Made by a program: the position numbers and the translations under genes | Origin: an uncultured bacterium | GTDB taxonomy: Bacteria; Eisenbacteria; RBG-16-71-46; CAIMUX01 | Direction of reading: 5' to 3' | DNA length: 6,952 nt | Assembly: GCA_946886185.1 (NCBI GenBank) | Contig: CAMPIC010000146.1 | Coordinates: 1-6,952 of the forward strand | Shown here: piece after piece, positions 1 through 6,952 of the stretch | Layout of the letters: each line of letters starts with the position of its first letter | How positions within the stretch are numbered: the stretch's first letter is position 1 | Notes under the pieces: model-generated | The model's database searches: none | Told to the model about the DNA's origin: nothing | What the model saw: the letters and a program-made list of their open reading frames with translations, nothing else

Positions 1-1000
1 ATCCCACTCCTCCGGCCTGGAATTGCCACTGCACGGGGAGCAACGAGCCATCGGCGGCGACGTTGCCCTGGGGAGCTCCGCCTCCCTGGATCCGGTAGCC
101 GAGGCTCTGGGCCGGCGAGATCTGGATCCAGCCCCGATGCTCCGCCCAGACGCGGGTGAACCATCGTTCTCCACCCAGATCCCCCCCCGACCAGATCGCG
201 TCGATCAGGAGCGCGCGCGTCAGATCGGGTCCCCAGAGCGAGCGGTCCCCACCTCCTGTCCAATACCCGCGGAGCTGGATTGCATTCCAATCGCCTTCCT
301 CGACGGAAGGATTCGGGTCGAAGCGCTCGTTCCCGCCGAAGATCCCGAACTCCGCGATGCGCCGGCGGCGCGAGTCATGAGACTCCGCCAGGTAAGTGAG
401 CGCGACGCTCCGGGTGCGATCAGGAGAGAAGCGAAGAAAGCCGGCTGCGCCCCTTCTGCGCAGGTAGTCGCGGAATTCCTCGCGCGCGAAGAACGCGGCG
501 GCGAAGTTCTCCTCCGATCGAATGGCCTGCCGGGGCAGGGGCCAGGCAATCGTCTCGTCAGCCAACCGCACTCCCACTTCCAGATCACGGAGGAAGGGAT
601 GGACCGCGAGCTCGAATGATCCCGACCACTCCTCGCTCGTGAGTCCATAGCCTTCGTAAAGCCGAATCGCGGGACCGAAGCCGCGCGGACTCAACTCCTG
701 CGAGAGAACGAAGCTGACTCCATCGACGCGATTGAGCGTCGCGCCGTATCCGATTCCGAATCGAGCGGCGCGATCGAGTCGGAACCAATGCGACGATTCG
801 GGAGTCCATTGCGGGGCGAGCGCGGGATAGAACTCGTCGAACGGTTTCTTGCGAGGCGCATCGAACCCCTCGAGCGGCGGTTCGTGCCAATCGGGAAAGC
901 GATCCCACTGCGCGGCCTGGGCGGCCGCCGAAATGAAGAGCCCGAGCAGCGCCGATCCGAAGATCGTGAGACGCCGCCGCGCGTTCGACTCGGTCCTCAT
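1..1000 (-). CDS. Exported outer-membrane beta-barrel-like protein (BamA/TamA surface-antigen style), 3' end outside window
   Basis: The frame opens at ATG 1000 and stays open for 333 codons to the window edge, so the C-terminus is missing. A good Shine-Dalgarno (GGAGGGG, about 7 nt upstream) supports the start. Residues 1-29 form a Sec signal peptide: basic SNARRR, a hydrophobic core at about 11-26, and cleavage after AQA-29. The mature part is rich in aromatic and alternating polar/apolar residues, as in beta-strands. It carries GYGATLNRVDG at about 84-94, resembling the 'NRVDG/NRVEG' signature I associate with surface-antigen-like barrel proteins of FCB-group bacteria. It breaks off at FQAGGVG (327-333), where that family commonly continues into a TLRGY-type loop motif related to the BamA/Omp85 L6 loop. 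Role: probably an integral outer-membrane protein, perhaps for assembly or transport; the substrate is unknown. It follows the response regulator by 62 nt on the same strand. The family call rests on motif memory; export is more secure than function. Confidence 0.7.
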   Translation of the reverse strand, partial: MRTESNARRRLTIFGSALLGLFISAAAQAAQWDRFPDWHEPPLEGFDAPRKKPFDEFYPALAPQWTPESSHWFRLDRAARFGIGYGATLNRVDGVSFVLSQELSPRGFGPAIRLYEGYGLTSEEWSGSFELAVHPFLRDLEVGVRLADETIAWPLPRQAIRSEENFAAAFFAREEFRDYLRRRGAAGFLRFSPDRTRSVALTYLAESHDSRRRRIAEFGIFGGNERFDPNPSVEEGDWNAIQLRGYWTGGGDRSLWGPDLTRALLIDAIWSGGDLGGERWFTRVWAEHRGWIQISPAQSLGYRIQGGGAPQGNVAADGSLLPVQWQFQAGGVG

Positions 1001-1028
1001 GATTTCCCCTCCCCCCGCAGCGGACATC

Positions 1029-1062
1029 GCGTGACCGGGAGGTCACACCTGTCGCCGCTCGG

Positions 1063-1076
<14 letters not shown>
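1029..1076. repeat. Nested inverted repeats between response regulator and outer-membrane gene
   Basis: Three perfect inverted pairings share the same bases. GTGACC (1031-1036) pairs with GGTCAC (1041-1046), giving a 16-bp site with a 4-nt centre. GCGTGACC (1029-1036) pairs with GGTCACGC (1061-1068). GACCGGGAG (1033-1041) pairs with CTCCCGGTC (1068-1076). The two GGTCAC copies start 20 bp apart, about two helical turns. The distal arms overlap the regulator's stop codon (1063-1065). No run of T follows on either strand, so this is not a standard intrinsic terminator. It could be an operator for a dimeric protein or alternating RNA hairpins that affect expression of the downstream gene. The geometry is seen directly; the role is inferred. 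Confidence 0.5.
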
Positions 1077-2429
<1,353 letters not shown>

Positions 2430-2433
<4 letters not shown>

Positions 2434-4085
2434 GTCCCTTCCTTCTCGATCGCGGGCAATCTCAGGATGACTTTGGTGCCTTCTCCCGGCTTCGACTCGA
2501 TCGACAATCGCCCGCCCATCCGGATGACCGTGCTCCGCACCAGAGGCAGTCCGAGTCCGGTGCCGGTCGTCTTGGTGGTGAAGCCGGGCTGGAACACCTT
2601 TTCCAACGTGGCATCGTCCATGCCGGGCCCGCTGTCGGCGATGACGATACGGATCGGCTCGCCATCCGTTGCGGGGCGCGCTTCGATTCGCAGGGAACCG
2701 GCTCCCTGCATCGCTTCGACGGCATTCTTGATCAGGTTGCGCAACAGCCGCTCCATCTCGTCCCGATCCGCCCAGACCTGCGGAAGCGGATGCAGATCGA
2801 GCACCGAGTCGATCTCGGCGGGAACCTCCCGATCTGCAAGAGCGCGGATGATCTCGGCGACGTCGAGCGATTCCGGATGGGGCTCGGGCAGGTGCGCGTA
2901 GTCGCTGAAGGCGCTGGCCAACGAGGCCATTCGCTCCGCTTCGACCCGGATTCCCTCCAGAGCGCGCTCTCCCTGGGGGCGGCTCGCTTCTGGCAGCTCC
3001 GCGACCCGGCGCGCCAGGACCGATACTCCCGCGCGCACCGGGGTGAGCGCGTTGCGGATCTCGTGGGCCACGAACCGCGCCGTCTGCTGCGCGCCGCGCA
3101 CCTGCTCCACCTCGCGGAGCTGGAGCTCGTACTCCAGGAGGGTGCGCCGCATGCGCGAGAACGCGCCCGCGAGCAGTTCCATTTCCGGGATCCGCGAACG
3201 AACCTCGAGCTCCGCGGCATCGCCTCGGCCAACCGCTTCCATCCCCTCGACGAGGGATTCCACCGGGAGGGATATGCCTCGCGCGATCCGCCGGGCCAGA
3301 AAGAAGCCGATCCCGACCGAAACGAGGAAGGCGAGCGCGAGCAAGAGAGCGTCGGCCGTTCGAAGGACGCGGCTGACGTCCTGAAGGCGGCGGTACAACG
3401 CCAGGCCGTTGGAGGCTTGACCGAGATCGTCGAAGAACCCGTTCCCGAGGTGTGTGGCGACGAGCAGGCAGCCGCGCACGGTGAGCGTGGAATCGGCGCC
3501 GCCGCCGCGCCAGAGATAGGTCGGGACGGCAGCGAGGTCTCCGCTCGCGCCGGAGAGGGAGAGAGGACGGCTGCGTAGAGGTCCGAGGGGGCCGGCCTCC
3601 GGATCGGGCAAGCTCGCGGGCAGGTCGGGCGCCTCGATCGAGCCCGAACGAGCGAGGGGCGTCCAGCCCGAGAGGCCTCTTTCCAGATACATCGCGAAGT
3701 CGACTCCGGGCTGCCCGGTGAGATGGCGCAGATACGTCTCGATCGAAACCGAGTCGCCGCGTGCCGCCGCCGCGGCGAAGTCGGCGTTCGCGCTCACCTC
3801 CTCGCCCAGATCCTCCAGCTGCCGCTGCAGCCGGTCCATGGCGCGGCGGTGGCTGCGCAGCGATGCCTCGAGCGCGTTCTCCACGGAGGAGACGTTCCAG
3901 AGCCGGACCTGTTGGCGGAACTGCAGCCAACCGACCGCGCCCACCACGGTAATCGGGATTGCTCCGGCGAGCAGGAAGAGGAGGAACAGTCGATGGCTCA
4001 GGCGCAGCCGCGCGCCCCCGAGGGTCCGACTCCCGGAGCGGGGACGGACGTCCCTCAACGGCTCCTTCCTCGCTCGGATGCCCAT
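2430..4085 (-). CDS. Membrane sensor histidine kinase, NtrY-like
   Basis: A 551-residue kinase. TM1 is at about 33-53 and TM2 at about 244-264. They enclose a periplasmic sensor region of about 190 residues that I cannot assign firmly; a Cache-like fold is possible. A HAMP linker follows (about 262-315). The dimerisation helix carries the H-box AHEIRNALTP with phospho-acceptor H341, close to the NtrY-style HEIKNPLTP. The ATPase domain has the N-box NLIKNAVEAM (450-459), G1 DSGPGM (484-489), F-box FQPGFTTK (498-505) and G2 GTGLGL (508-513), all intact. It should autophosphorylate and pass phosphate to D53 of the next gene's product. ATG 4085 lies 10 nt after the rlmN stop and has no clear Shine-Dalgarno, suggesting reinitiation by coupled ribosomes. 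An in-frame TTG at 4058 behind AGGAAGGAG is an alternative, though its spacing is short. The signal sensed is unknown. Confidence 0.93.
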
Positions 4086-4095
4086 GACACCACGA

Positions 4096-5181
4096 TCAGG
4101 CGGATCCGCCGGGCGCCTCCCTCCATCGAGTCGAGAGCTGCCCGCAAGCGGCCAGGATGTCCCGTCCCTTGGACTGACGCAGCGTGACTGGCGCCAGGCT
4201 CTCCACCAGCGCCTGGAACCGCAGCACACGCTCGAGCGGAGTCGGTTGATACGGAGCGGCCGGGTGCGCGTTGTACATGATCAGATTGACCTTGCACCCC
4301 AGATCTCGCGCGAATCGGCCGAGCCGCTCCGCGTCGGCCGGCGAATCGTTGACTCCGTCGAGCAGCACGTATTCGAGCGTGACGGGGGTCTTGGTCCGTT
4401 CCTGGTAGTAGGCCAGCGCCTCGAACACATCTCGGAAGGGATACTTCCGATTCACCGGCATGAGGCGCGAGCGCACGTCGTCGGTGGTCGCGCTCAGCGA
4501 GTACGCGAGACGCACCGAGACGTCGGACTCGGCCAGCGCCCGGATCTGCGGGATCAATCCGACCGTGGAGACGGTGATCCGGCGCCAGCCGATCGCGAGC
4601 CCCGCCGGATCCTGCAGCAGGCGGAGCGCGCCGATCAGGTTCTCCAGGTTCTGGAGCGGTTCTCCCATCCCCATGAAGACCAGGTTGTGGATCGGATCGC
4701 GCCCTTCCTCGCGGAGCGCGCGGCGCAGCGCCATGACCTGCGACAGGATCTCCCGGACGGTGAGGTTCCGGCCGGGACCCATCCTCGCGGTGGCGCAGAA
4801 ATCGCATCCGTAGGCGCACCCCGCCTGGGAGGAGACGCAGAAGGTGACCCGCTCCGGGGTGCGGATGAGGACCGCTTCGATCAGCCGACCGTCGGCGAGC
4901 CGGAAGAGGTGCTTGTCCGCCTCTCCGCTCGGGGCGCGCTGCAGATCCGCGATCGCGTCGAGCTCCAGGCTGTACCGCTCCGCGAGCTGGGATCGGTGCG
5001 CGAGCGGGAGATCGGACATTTGCTCGAAGTGGAGCTCTTCGCGCGCGTAGATCCAGTGCGCGACCTGCCGAGCCCGATAGGCAGGGAGCTCCGAGAGAGG
5101 GCCGCTCACCCGCATCTCGTCCACCGTGGTCCCCAGCAATGGGATGCGATCGGTGGCGCTTTCCGTTTGGAGAGAGCCCAT
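4096..5181 (-). CDS. rlmN: Dual-specificity 23S rRNA A2503 / tRNA A37 C2-methyltransferase RlmN
   Basis: A 361-residue cytoplasmic radical-SAM enzyme. In the family it methylates C2 of A2503 in 23S rRNA and of A37 in some tRNAs, tuning the peptidyl-transferase centre and decoding. The radical-SAM cluster motif CAYGCDFC has C122, C126 and C129 as 4Fe-4S ligands. C115 in FCVSSQAGC matches the conserved upstream catalytic cysteine, and C346 in AACGQL matches the cysteine that is transiently methylated. FMGMGEPLQN is the conserved SAM-binding segment. The N-terminal region fits the RNA-binding domain (LPAYRARQVAHWIY). Length is normal for the family. Of two in-frame starts, I prefer ATG 5181; GTG 5202 adds only seven unconserved residues. 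RlmN rather than Cfr is favoured by the conserved housekeeping context and family motifs. The kinase gene begins 10 nt downstream, so rlmN probably heads this operon. Confidence 0.96.
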   Translation of the reverse strand: MGSLQTESATDRIPLLGTTVDEMRVSGPLSELPAYRARQVAHWIYAREELHFEQMSDLPLAHRSQLAERYSLELDAIADLQRAPSGEADKHLFRLADGRLIEAVLIRTPERVTFCVSSQAGCAYGCDFCATARMGPGRNLTVREILSQVMALRRALREEGRDPIHNLVFMGMGEPLQNLENLIGALRLLQDPAGLAIGWRRITVSTVGLIPQIRALAESDVSVRLAYSLSATTDDVRSRLMPVNRKYPFRDVFEALAYYQERTKTPVTLEYVLLDGVNDSPADAERLGRFARDLGCKVNLIMYNAHPAAPYQPTPLERVLRFQALVESLAPVTLRQSKGRDILAACGQLSTRWREAPGGSA

Positions 5182-5252
5182 GGGACGCTTAGGATACCAC
5201 ACACAACGATTTACACTTCGGCCGCCTTACGGTTGCGAAGGGGATGCGCTCG
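5182..5252. promoter_or_regulatory. Divergent intergenic region between rlmN and the ArsR-type regulator
   Basis: These 71 bp must carry the start signals of both divergent genes. A less GC-rich patch lies at about 5190-5215. On the minus strand it offers weak -10-like hexamers (TATCCT about 10 nt before the rlmN ATG, and TAAATC further upstream), neither with a convincing -35. Inverted arms CTTCG (5216-5220) and CGAAG (5236-5240) flank a 15-nt spacer, a layout that could suit a dimeric winged-helix repressor acting on its own promoter. The right arm overlaps the ribosome binding site GAAGGGG (5237-5243) of the plus-strand gene. Promoter positions are uncertain. Confidence 0.35.
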
Positions 5253-5687
5253 ATGGCGAGGACGAAGAGGTCGGAGCGTGCTTCGGACCTCGAACCGGAA
5301 TTGCCTGCGCGGCTGGAAGCGCTCCGTCGCGCGGCCGCGGCCCTCGGGGACCGGAGCCGCTGCCGGCTCCTCTACGAGCTCCGCCGCGGTCCTCGAGCGG
5401 TCCACGAGCTGGTGGAGAGCACGGGGCTGCGGCAGCCGCTGGTGAGTCATCACCTGGGCGTCCTGCGCCGCGCAGGGTTGGTGCGCGATCTCCCCGAAGG
5501 ACGTCTGCGCCGGTACTGCATGGAACCGGACCCTCCGATCTCCGCGCGCAGCCTGCTCGATCTGTTTCGTTCCCTGGCGGACGATGCTCCGATGCCATCG
5601 TGGGTTGCCGAGGTGTCGACGGAACGACGTCCGGCGCGCCCCGAGGTTCCTTCCGTTCGTTCCGAAATCGAGGACTACCTCCTGTGA
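5253..5687 (+). CDS. ArsR-family winged helix-turn-helix regulator
   Basis: A 144-residue small DNA-binding protein. The winged helix spans about 25-90: ALGDRSRCRLLYELRRG is the first helix pair, VHELVESTGLRQPLVSHHLGVLRRAGLV (in two parts, 50-61 and 62-77) gives the scaffold and recognition helices with the hallmark VSHHLGVL, and GRLRRYCM is the wing. The family usually acts as homodimeric repressors released by a metal or other signal. Here the metal-sensing ELCVCD motif is absent; the only cysteines are C37 and C89, so metal sensing of the classical ArsR/SmtB kind is unlikely. The tail (about 91-144) is proline- and arginine-rich with no recognised domain. I chose ATG 5253 because GAAGGGG (5237-5243) sits 9 nt before it; the in-frame ATG 5244 touches that site directly. 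It is divergent from rlmN and may regulate itself, rlmN or the downstream plus-strand genes. Confidence 0.85.
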   Translation: MARTKRSERASDLEPELPARLEALRRAAAALGDRSRCRLLYELRRGPRAVHELVESTGLRQPLVSHHLGVLRRAGLVRDLPEGRLRRYCMEPDPPISARSLLDLFRSLADDAPMPSWVAEVSTERRPARPEVPSVRSEIEDYLL

Positions 5688-5699
5688 GCGTTCCGAAAT
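5658..5699 (+). repeat. 11-bp direct repeat straddling the ArsR-type stop codon
   Basis: CGTTCCGAAAT occurs at 5658-5668 and again at 5689-5699, starting 31 bp apart, about three helical turns. The first copy is in the last codons of the regulator gene and the second lies just after its stop. The second copy also forms the left side of an imperfect hairpin (GCGTTCC with GGAAACGC, one bulged A, 5688-5712) that lacks a T run, so it is at best a weak terminator. A same-face protein-binding site upstream of the next promoter is conceivable, but chance is not excluded. Confidence 0.4.
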
Positions 5700-5730
5700 T
5701 GGGGGGAAACGCTGGAATGATGACTAATAA

Positions 5731-5760
5731 TTGACGGTTACTGGCCTCGATCCCTAAACT
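5731..5760 (+). promoter_or_regulatory. Predicted sigma-70 promoter for the mini-protein/TPR genes
   Basis: The -35 hexamer TTGACG (5731-5736, 5 of 6 to consensus) is followed after 18 bp by TAAACT (5755-5760, 4 of 6). It lies in a locally AT-rich stretch (GACTAATAATTGACGG) that stands out from the GC-rich surroundings. Transcription would start near 5767, giving a leader of about 110 nt before the mini-protein ATG. It is the best promoter match I see in the window. Confidence 0.5.
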
Positions 5761-5766
5761 CGCGTG

Positions 5767-5777
5767 AGTCAGTGACT
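5767..5777. promoter_or_regulatory. Palindrome at the predicted transcription start (candidate operator)
   Basis: AGTCAGTGACT has perfect 5-bp arms (AGTCA/TGACT) around one central base and begins at about +1 of the predicted promoter. A repressor bound here would block initiation. The adjacent ArsR-type protein is the natural candidate, but nothing in the sequence links them, and an 11-bp palindrome can occur by chance. Confidence 0.35.
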
Positions 5778-5865
5778 GGAACTCGCCCGCTGTCGGAGAT
5801 ACTCGGTCCCGCTGAAACAGGTAGCGCGTCCGCCGCGTCAAGCGGGCACGTCTCACCGCTCAGCC
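5778..5865 (+). other. Potentially structured 5' leader of the mini-protein gene
   Basis: GCCCGCT (5785-5791) is perfectly complementary to AGCGGGC (5841-5847), closing a 49-nt interval. Inside it, GAG-ATA-CTC (5796-5804) and CGCT/AGCG (5810-5813 with 5823-5826) can form small hairpins, and CCGC/GCGG near 5833-5845 offers a competing fold. The closing stem ends about 19 nt before the Shine-Dalgarno. I do not recognise a known riboswitch class. The complementarity is visible; folding and function are inferred, and GC-rich DNA gives such stems easily. Confidence 0.3.
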
Positions 5866-5871
5866 AGGAGG
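5866..5871 (+). promoter_or_regulatory. Very strong ribosome binding site of the mini-protein gene
   Basis: AGGAGG is a full anti-Shine-Dalgarno match, 7 nt before ATG 5879. It is the strongest in the window and supports the 88-codon frame as a truly translated, possibly abundant product. Confidence 0.8.
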
Positions 5872-5878
5872 TTGACCG

Positions 5879-6145
5879 ATGACGTTTCGTGCACCCCGCC
5901 CGGCGCACCTCAAGGCGTTGCTCTGCACCCTGCTCCTGGTCTGTTCGATCACCGTTCCGCTCAACGCCGCCCATCAGGTGGCGACCTGCGAAAACAATCC
6001 GGCTTCGGGGATGGTTTACGGAGGAGCAGCGGCTGATTCGACCGGTGACGGACAGATTGGAGAGAGCGGAGATCCCACCGAGATCGACCAGATCCTGGAA
6101 ATCTTGATCACCCTGTCATCCGTGATTCAAAGGCTCGGTCTCTAG
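5879..6145 (+). CDS. Small exported protein, 88 residues, EF-hand/dockerin-like acidic segment
   Basis: I do not recognise a family. A signal peptide is clear: basic N-region with R4, R7 and K12, a hydrophobic core LLCTLLLVCSITVPL (14-28), and likely cleavage after LNA-30 or A31. The mature part is only about 57 residues. It holds C37, a Gly/Ala-rich stretch (GGAAAD, 48-53), and DSTGDGQIGESGD (53-65), which resembles a calcium-binding EF-hand or dockerin loop (D-x-T-x-D-G-x-I) but with the final acidic ligand displaced by one position. It ends in an amphipathic helix at about 68-86 (EIDQILEILITLSSVIQRL), much as dockerin loops are followed by a helix. The start is fixed by AGGAGG. The TPR gene begins 9 nt after its stop, so the two are probably co-transcribed. 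It could be a secreted signalling pro-peptide, a calcium-dependent adhesion or docking module, or a small periplasmic protein; none is established. Confidence 0.75.
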   Translation: MTFRAPRPAHLKALLCTLLLVCSITVPLNAAHQVATCENNPASGMVYGGAAADSTGDGQIGESGDPTEIDQILEILITLSSVIQRLGL

Positions 6146-6154
6146 GCTTCGCCG

Positions 6155-6952
6155 ATGGAAGAGCGCAAGGACATGGCGCGTCCCTATCTCGAACCGTCCT
6201 CCCGCCGGAGGAACGGCTCGGAGGATGCCGATTGGAATCGGCTCCTGGGGATCGGCGACGTCCATGTCGGTGCGGACAACATGGTCTCCGCGCTCGAGTA
6301 CTACGAGCGCGCGCTCGCGCAGGTGCGCCACGCCAATGCTCCCGAGTCGGTAGCCATCGCGGTCGAGATCAAGATGGCGGATTGTCTATCGCGGCGGGGG
6401 CTCCATCCGGAAGCGAAAACGCGCCTGGAATCGATGCACGAGCGCGCCCTGGCCACGGGAGACGCCGTCCTCGCCGCGCGCGTCCGCGGCAGGATCGGAC
6501 AGGTCCACAACACTCTCTGTGACTACGAGACCGCGCGCGTCGATTGTCTCGAAGCGTATCGCGTTCTCCGTAGCACCGACGCGCACGCGGAGATCGGAAA
6601 TCTCGAGGTGACGCTGGGAGCGATTTTCCATCGCACCGGCGACGTCGCTCGCGCGCGCGAGTATTACGAGAACGCGCTGGCCACCTTCCGGCGGATCGAC
6701 GACAGCGAAGGGATTGCGCGCACGCTCAACAATTTGGGAGTTCTCCTGATCAAGGGGTCCCGTTGGGCGGAGGCGCGCGAGTACTTCACCCGCGCCATCG
6801 CGGTCGCCGAGGAGGCGGGCAACTACGCGCGACTGGCGACAACCTGCCTCAACCTCGGGATCCTTTGCTATACCGCGGGGCAATGGGACGTGTCGGCCCG
6901 GCACCTGAGCCGGGCGCTCGCCATCTCCAAGGAGACGCAGCCGACCCTGCGC
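6155..6952 (+). CDS. Tetratricopeptide-repeat protein, 3' end outside window
   Basis: The first 266 codons are seen and the frame is open to the window edge. There is no signal peptide or membrane segment, so it is presumably cytoplasmic. After a short hydrophilic N-terminus (1-28), six helical repeats start at about residues 31, 71, 111, 151, 191 and 231, an exact 40-residue period. Recurring features are a helix-A glycine (G115, G155, G195, G235) and helix-B A-x-E-Y-Y/F-x-x-A-L/I (EYYERAL, EYYENAL, EYFTRAI, RHLSRAL). Long-period TPRs of this kind bind peptides or proteins. They occur as the N-terminal sensor part of large bacterial regulators, including ones ending in sigma-54 AAA+ or HTH domains, but no output domain is visible here. 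ATG 6155 lies 9 nt after the mini-protein stop and has no good Shine-Dalgarno, suggesting coupled translation; ATG 6173 is an alternative. Function is otherwise unknown. Confidence 0.88.
   Translation, partial: MEERKDMARPYLEPSSRRRNGSEDADWNRLLGIGDVHVGADNMVSALEYYERALAQVRHANAPESVAIAVEIKMADCLSRRGLHPEAKTRLESMHERALATGDAVLAARVRGRIGQVHNTLCDYETARVDCLEAYRVLRSTDAHAEIGNLEVTLGAIFHRTGDVARAREYYENALATFRRIDDSEGIARTLNNLGVLLIKGSRWAEAREYFTRAIAVAEEAGNYARLATTCLNLGILCYTAGQWDVSARHLSRALAISKETQPTLR

Noticed and set aside
181..188. Run of eight C (G on the coding strand) in the outer-membrane gene, suspected frameshift
   Set aside because: Counting codons from ATG 1000, the frame passes through the run (codon start at 190) and continues as a sensible aromatic-rich sequence to the window edge, so no frameshift is needed. 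A phase-variable tract is conceivable, but eight bases alone do not show it.
3718..5445. Long plus-strand open frame (575 codons) antisense to the kinase and rlmN
   Set aside because: It crosses the rlmN/ArsR divergent junction and opposes genes with intact catalytic motifs; its composition is that of a GC-rich shadow frame.
5688..5712. Possible intrinsic terminator after the ArsR-type gene
   Set aside because: The stem is imperfect (bulged A) with a long loop and there is no T run after it.
5227..5856. Minus-strand open frame (209 codons) antisense to the ArsR-type gene and its downstream gap
   Set aside because: Pro/Arg/Gly-rich translation with no domain, and it opposes a clear winged-helix gene; no supporting ribosome binding site was seen.
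5842..5859. Sigma-54 (-24/-12)-like sequence GGGCACG...CCGCT before the mini-protein gene
   Set aside because: The spacing between the GG and GC elements is 11 bp rather than the required 10, and initiation would fall on the Shine-Dalgarno itself.
5931..5946. Lipoprotein signal (lipobox) around C22 of the mini-protein
   Set aside because: The residue before the cysteine is Val rather than Gly, Ala or Ser, and the hydrophobic core continues past it to a better Sec cleavage site at LNA.

Overview
The window is GC-rich with strongly GC-biased third codon positions. It comes from a didermic (Gram-negative-type) bacterium. The evidence is an exported, barrel-like outer-membrane protein, an NtrY/NtrX-type two-component pair, and a TPR protein of a style common in environmental phyla of the FCB group and its neighbours (Gemmatimonadota, Eisenbacteria, Latescibacterota). 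No marker fixes the species, so the phylum suggestion is inference. I see no tRNA, rRNA, CRISPR array, insertion sequence or phage gene.

Minus-strand block (5181 down to 1). Four genes run head to tail: rlmN (radical-SAM 23S rRNA/tRNA methyltransferase, 5181-4096), a membrane sensor histidine kinase (4085-2430), a sigma-54-dependent response regulator (2433-1063), and the N-terminal 333 codons of a secreted beta-barrel-like protein (1000 to beyond base 1). The gap from rlmN to the kinase is 10 nt, and kinase and regulator overlap by ATGA, so these three look like one transcription unit. The outer-membrane gene follows after 62 nt. That gap holds a strong ribosome binding site and a cluster of mutually exclusive inverted repeats, so it may be read through from the operon or controlled separately.

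Plus-strand block (5253 to 6952). A small ArsR-type winged-helix regulator is divergent from rlmN. After a 191-nt gap comes an 88-residue exported mini-protein with a very strong Shine-Dalgarno and a plausible sigma-70 promoter. Nine nucleotides later a protein of 40-residue TPR repeats begins and runs off the right end. The gap before the mini-protein also contains a palindrome at the predicted transcription start and a leader able to fold on itself.

Functional reading. The left block combines rRNA modification with an envelope-facing two-component system whose regulator needs sigma-54; the adjacent outer-membrane protein is an obvious but unproven target. The most unusual part is the right end: a tiny exported protein apparently co-transcribed with a cytoplasmic TPR protein. 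That layout resembles peptide/TPR-receptor signalling cassettes known mainly from Firmicutes. It is only a hypothesis here, because the TPR gene is cut off and its output domain is not visible.
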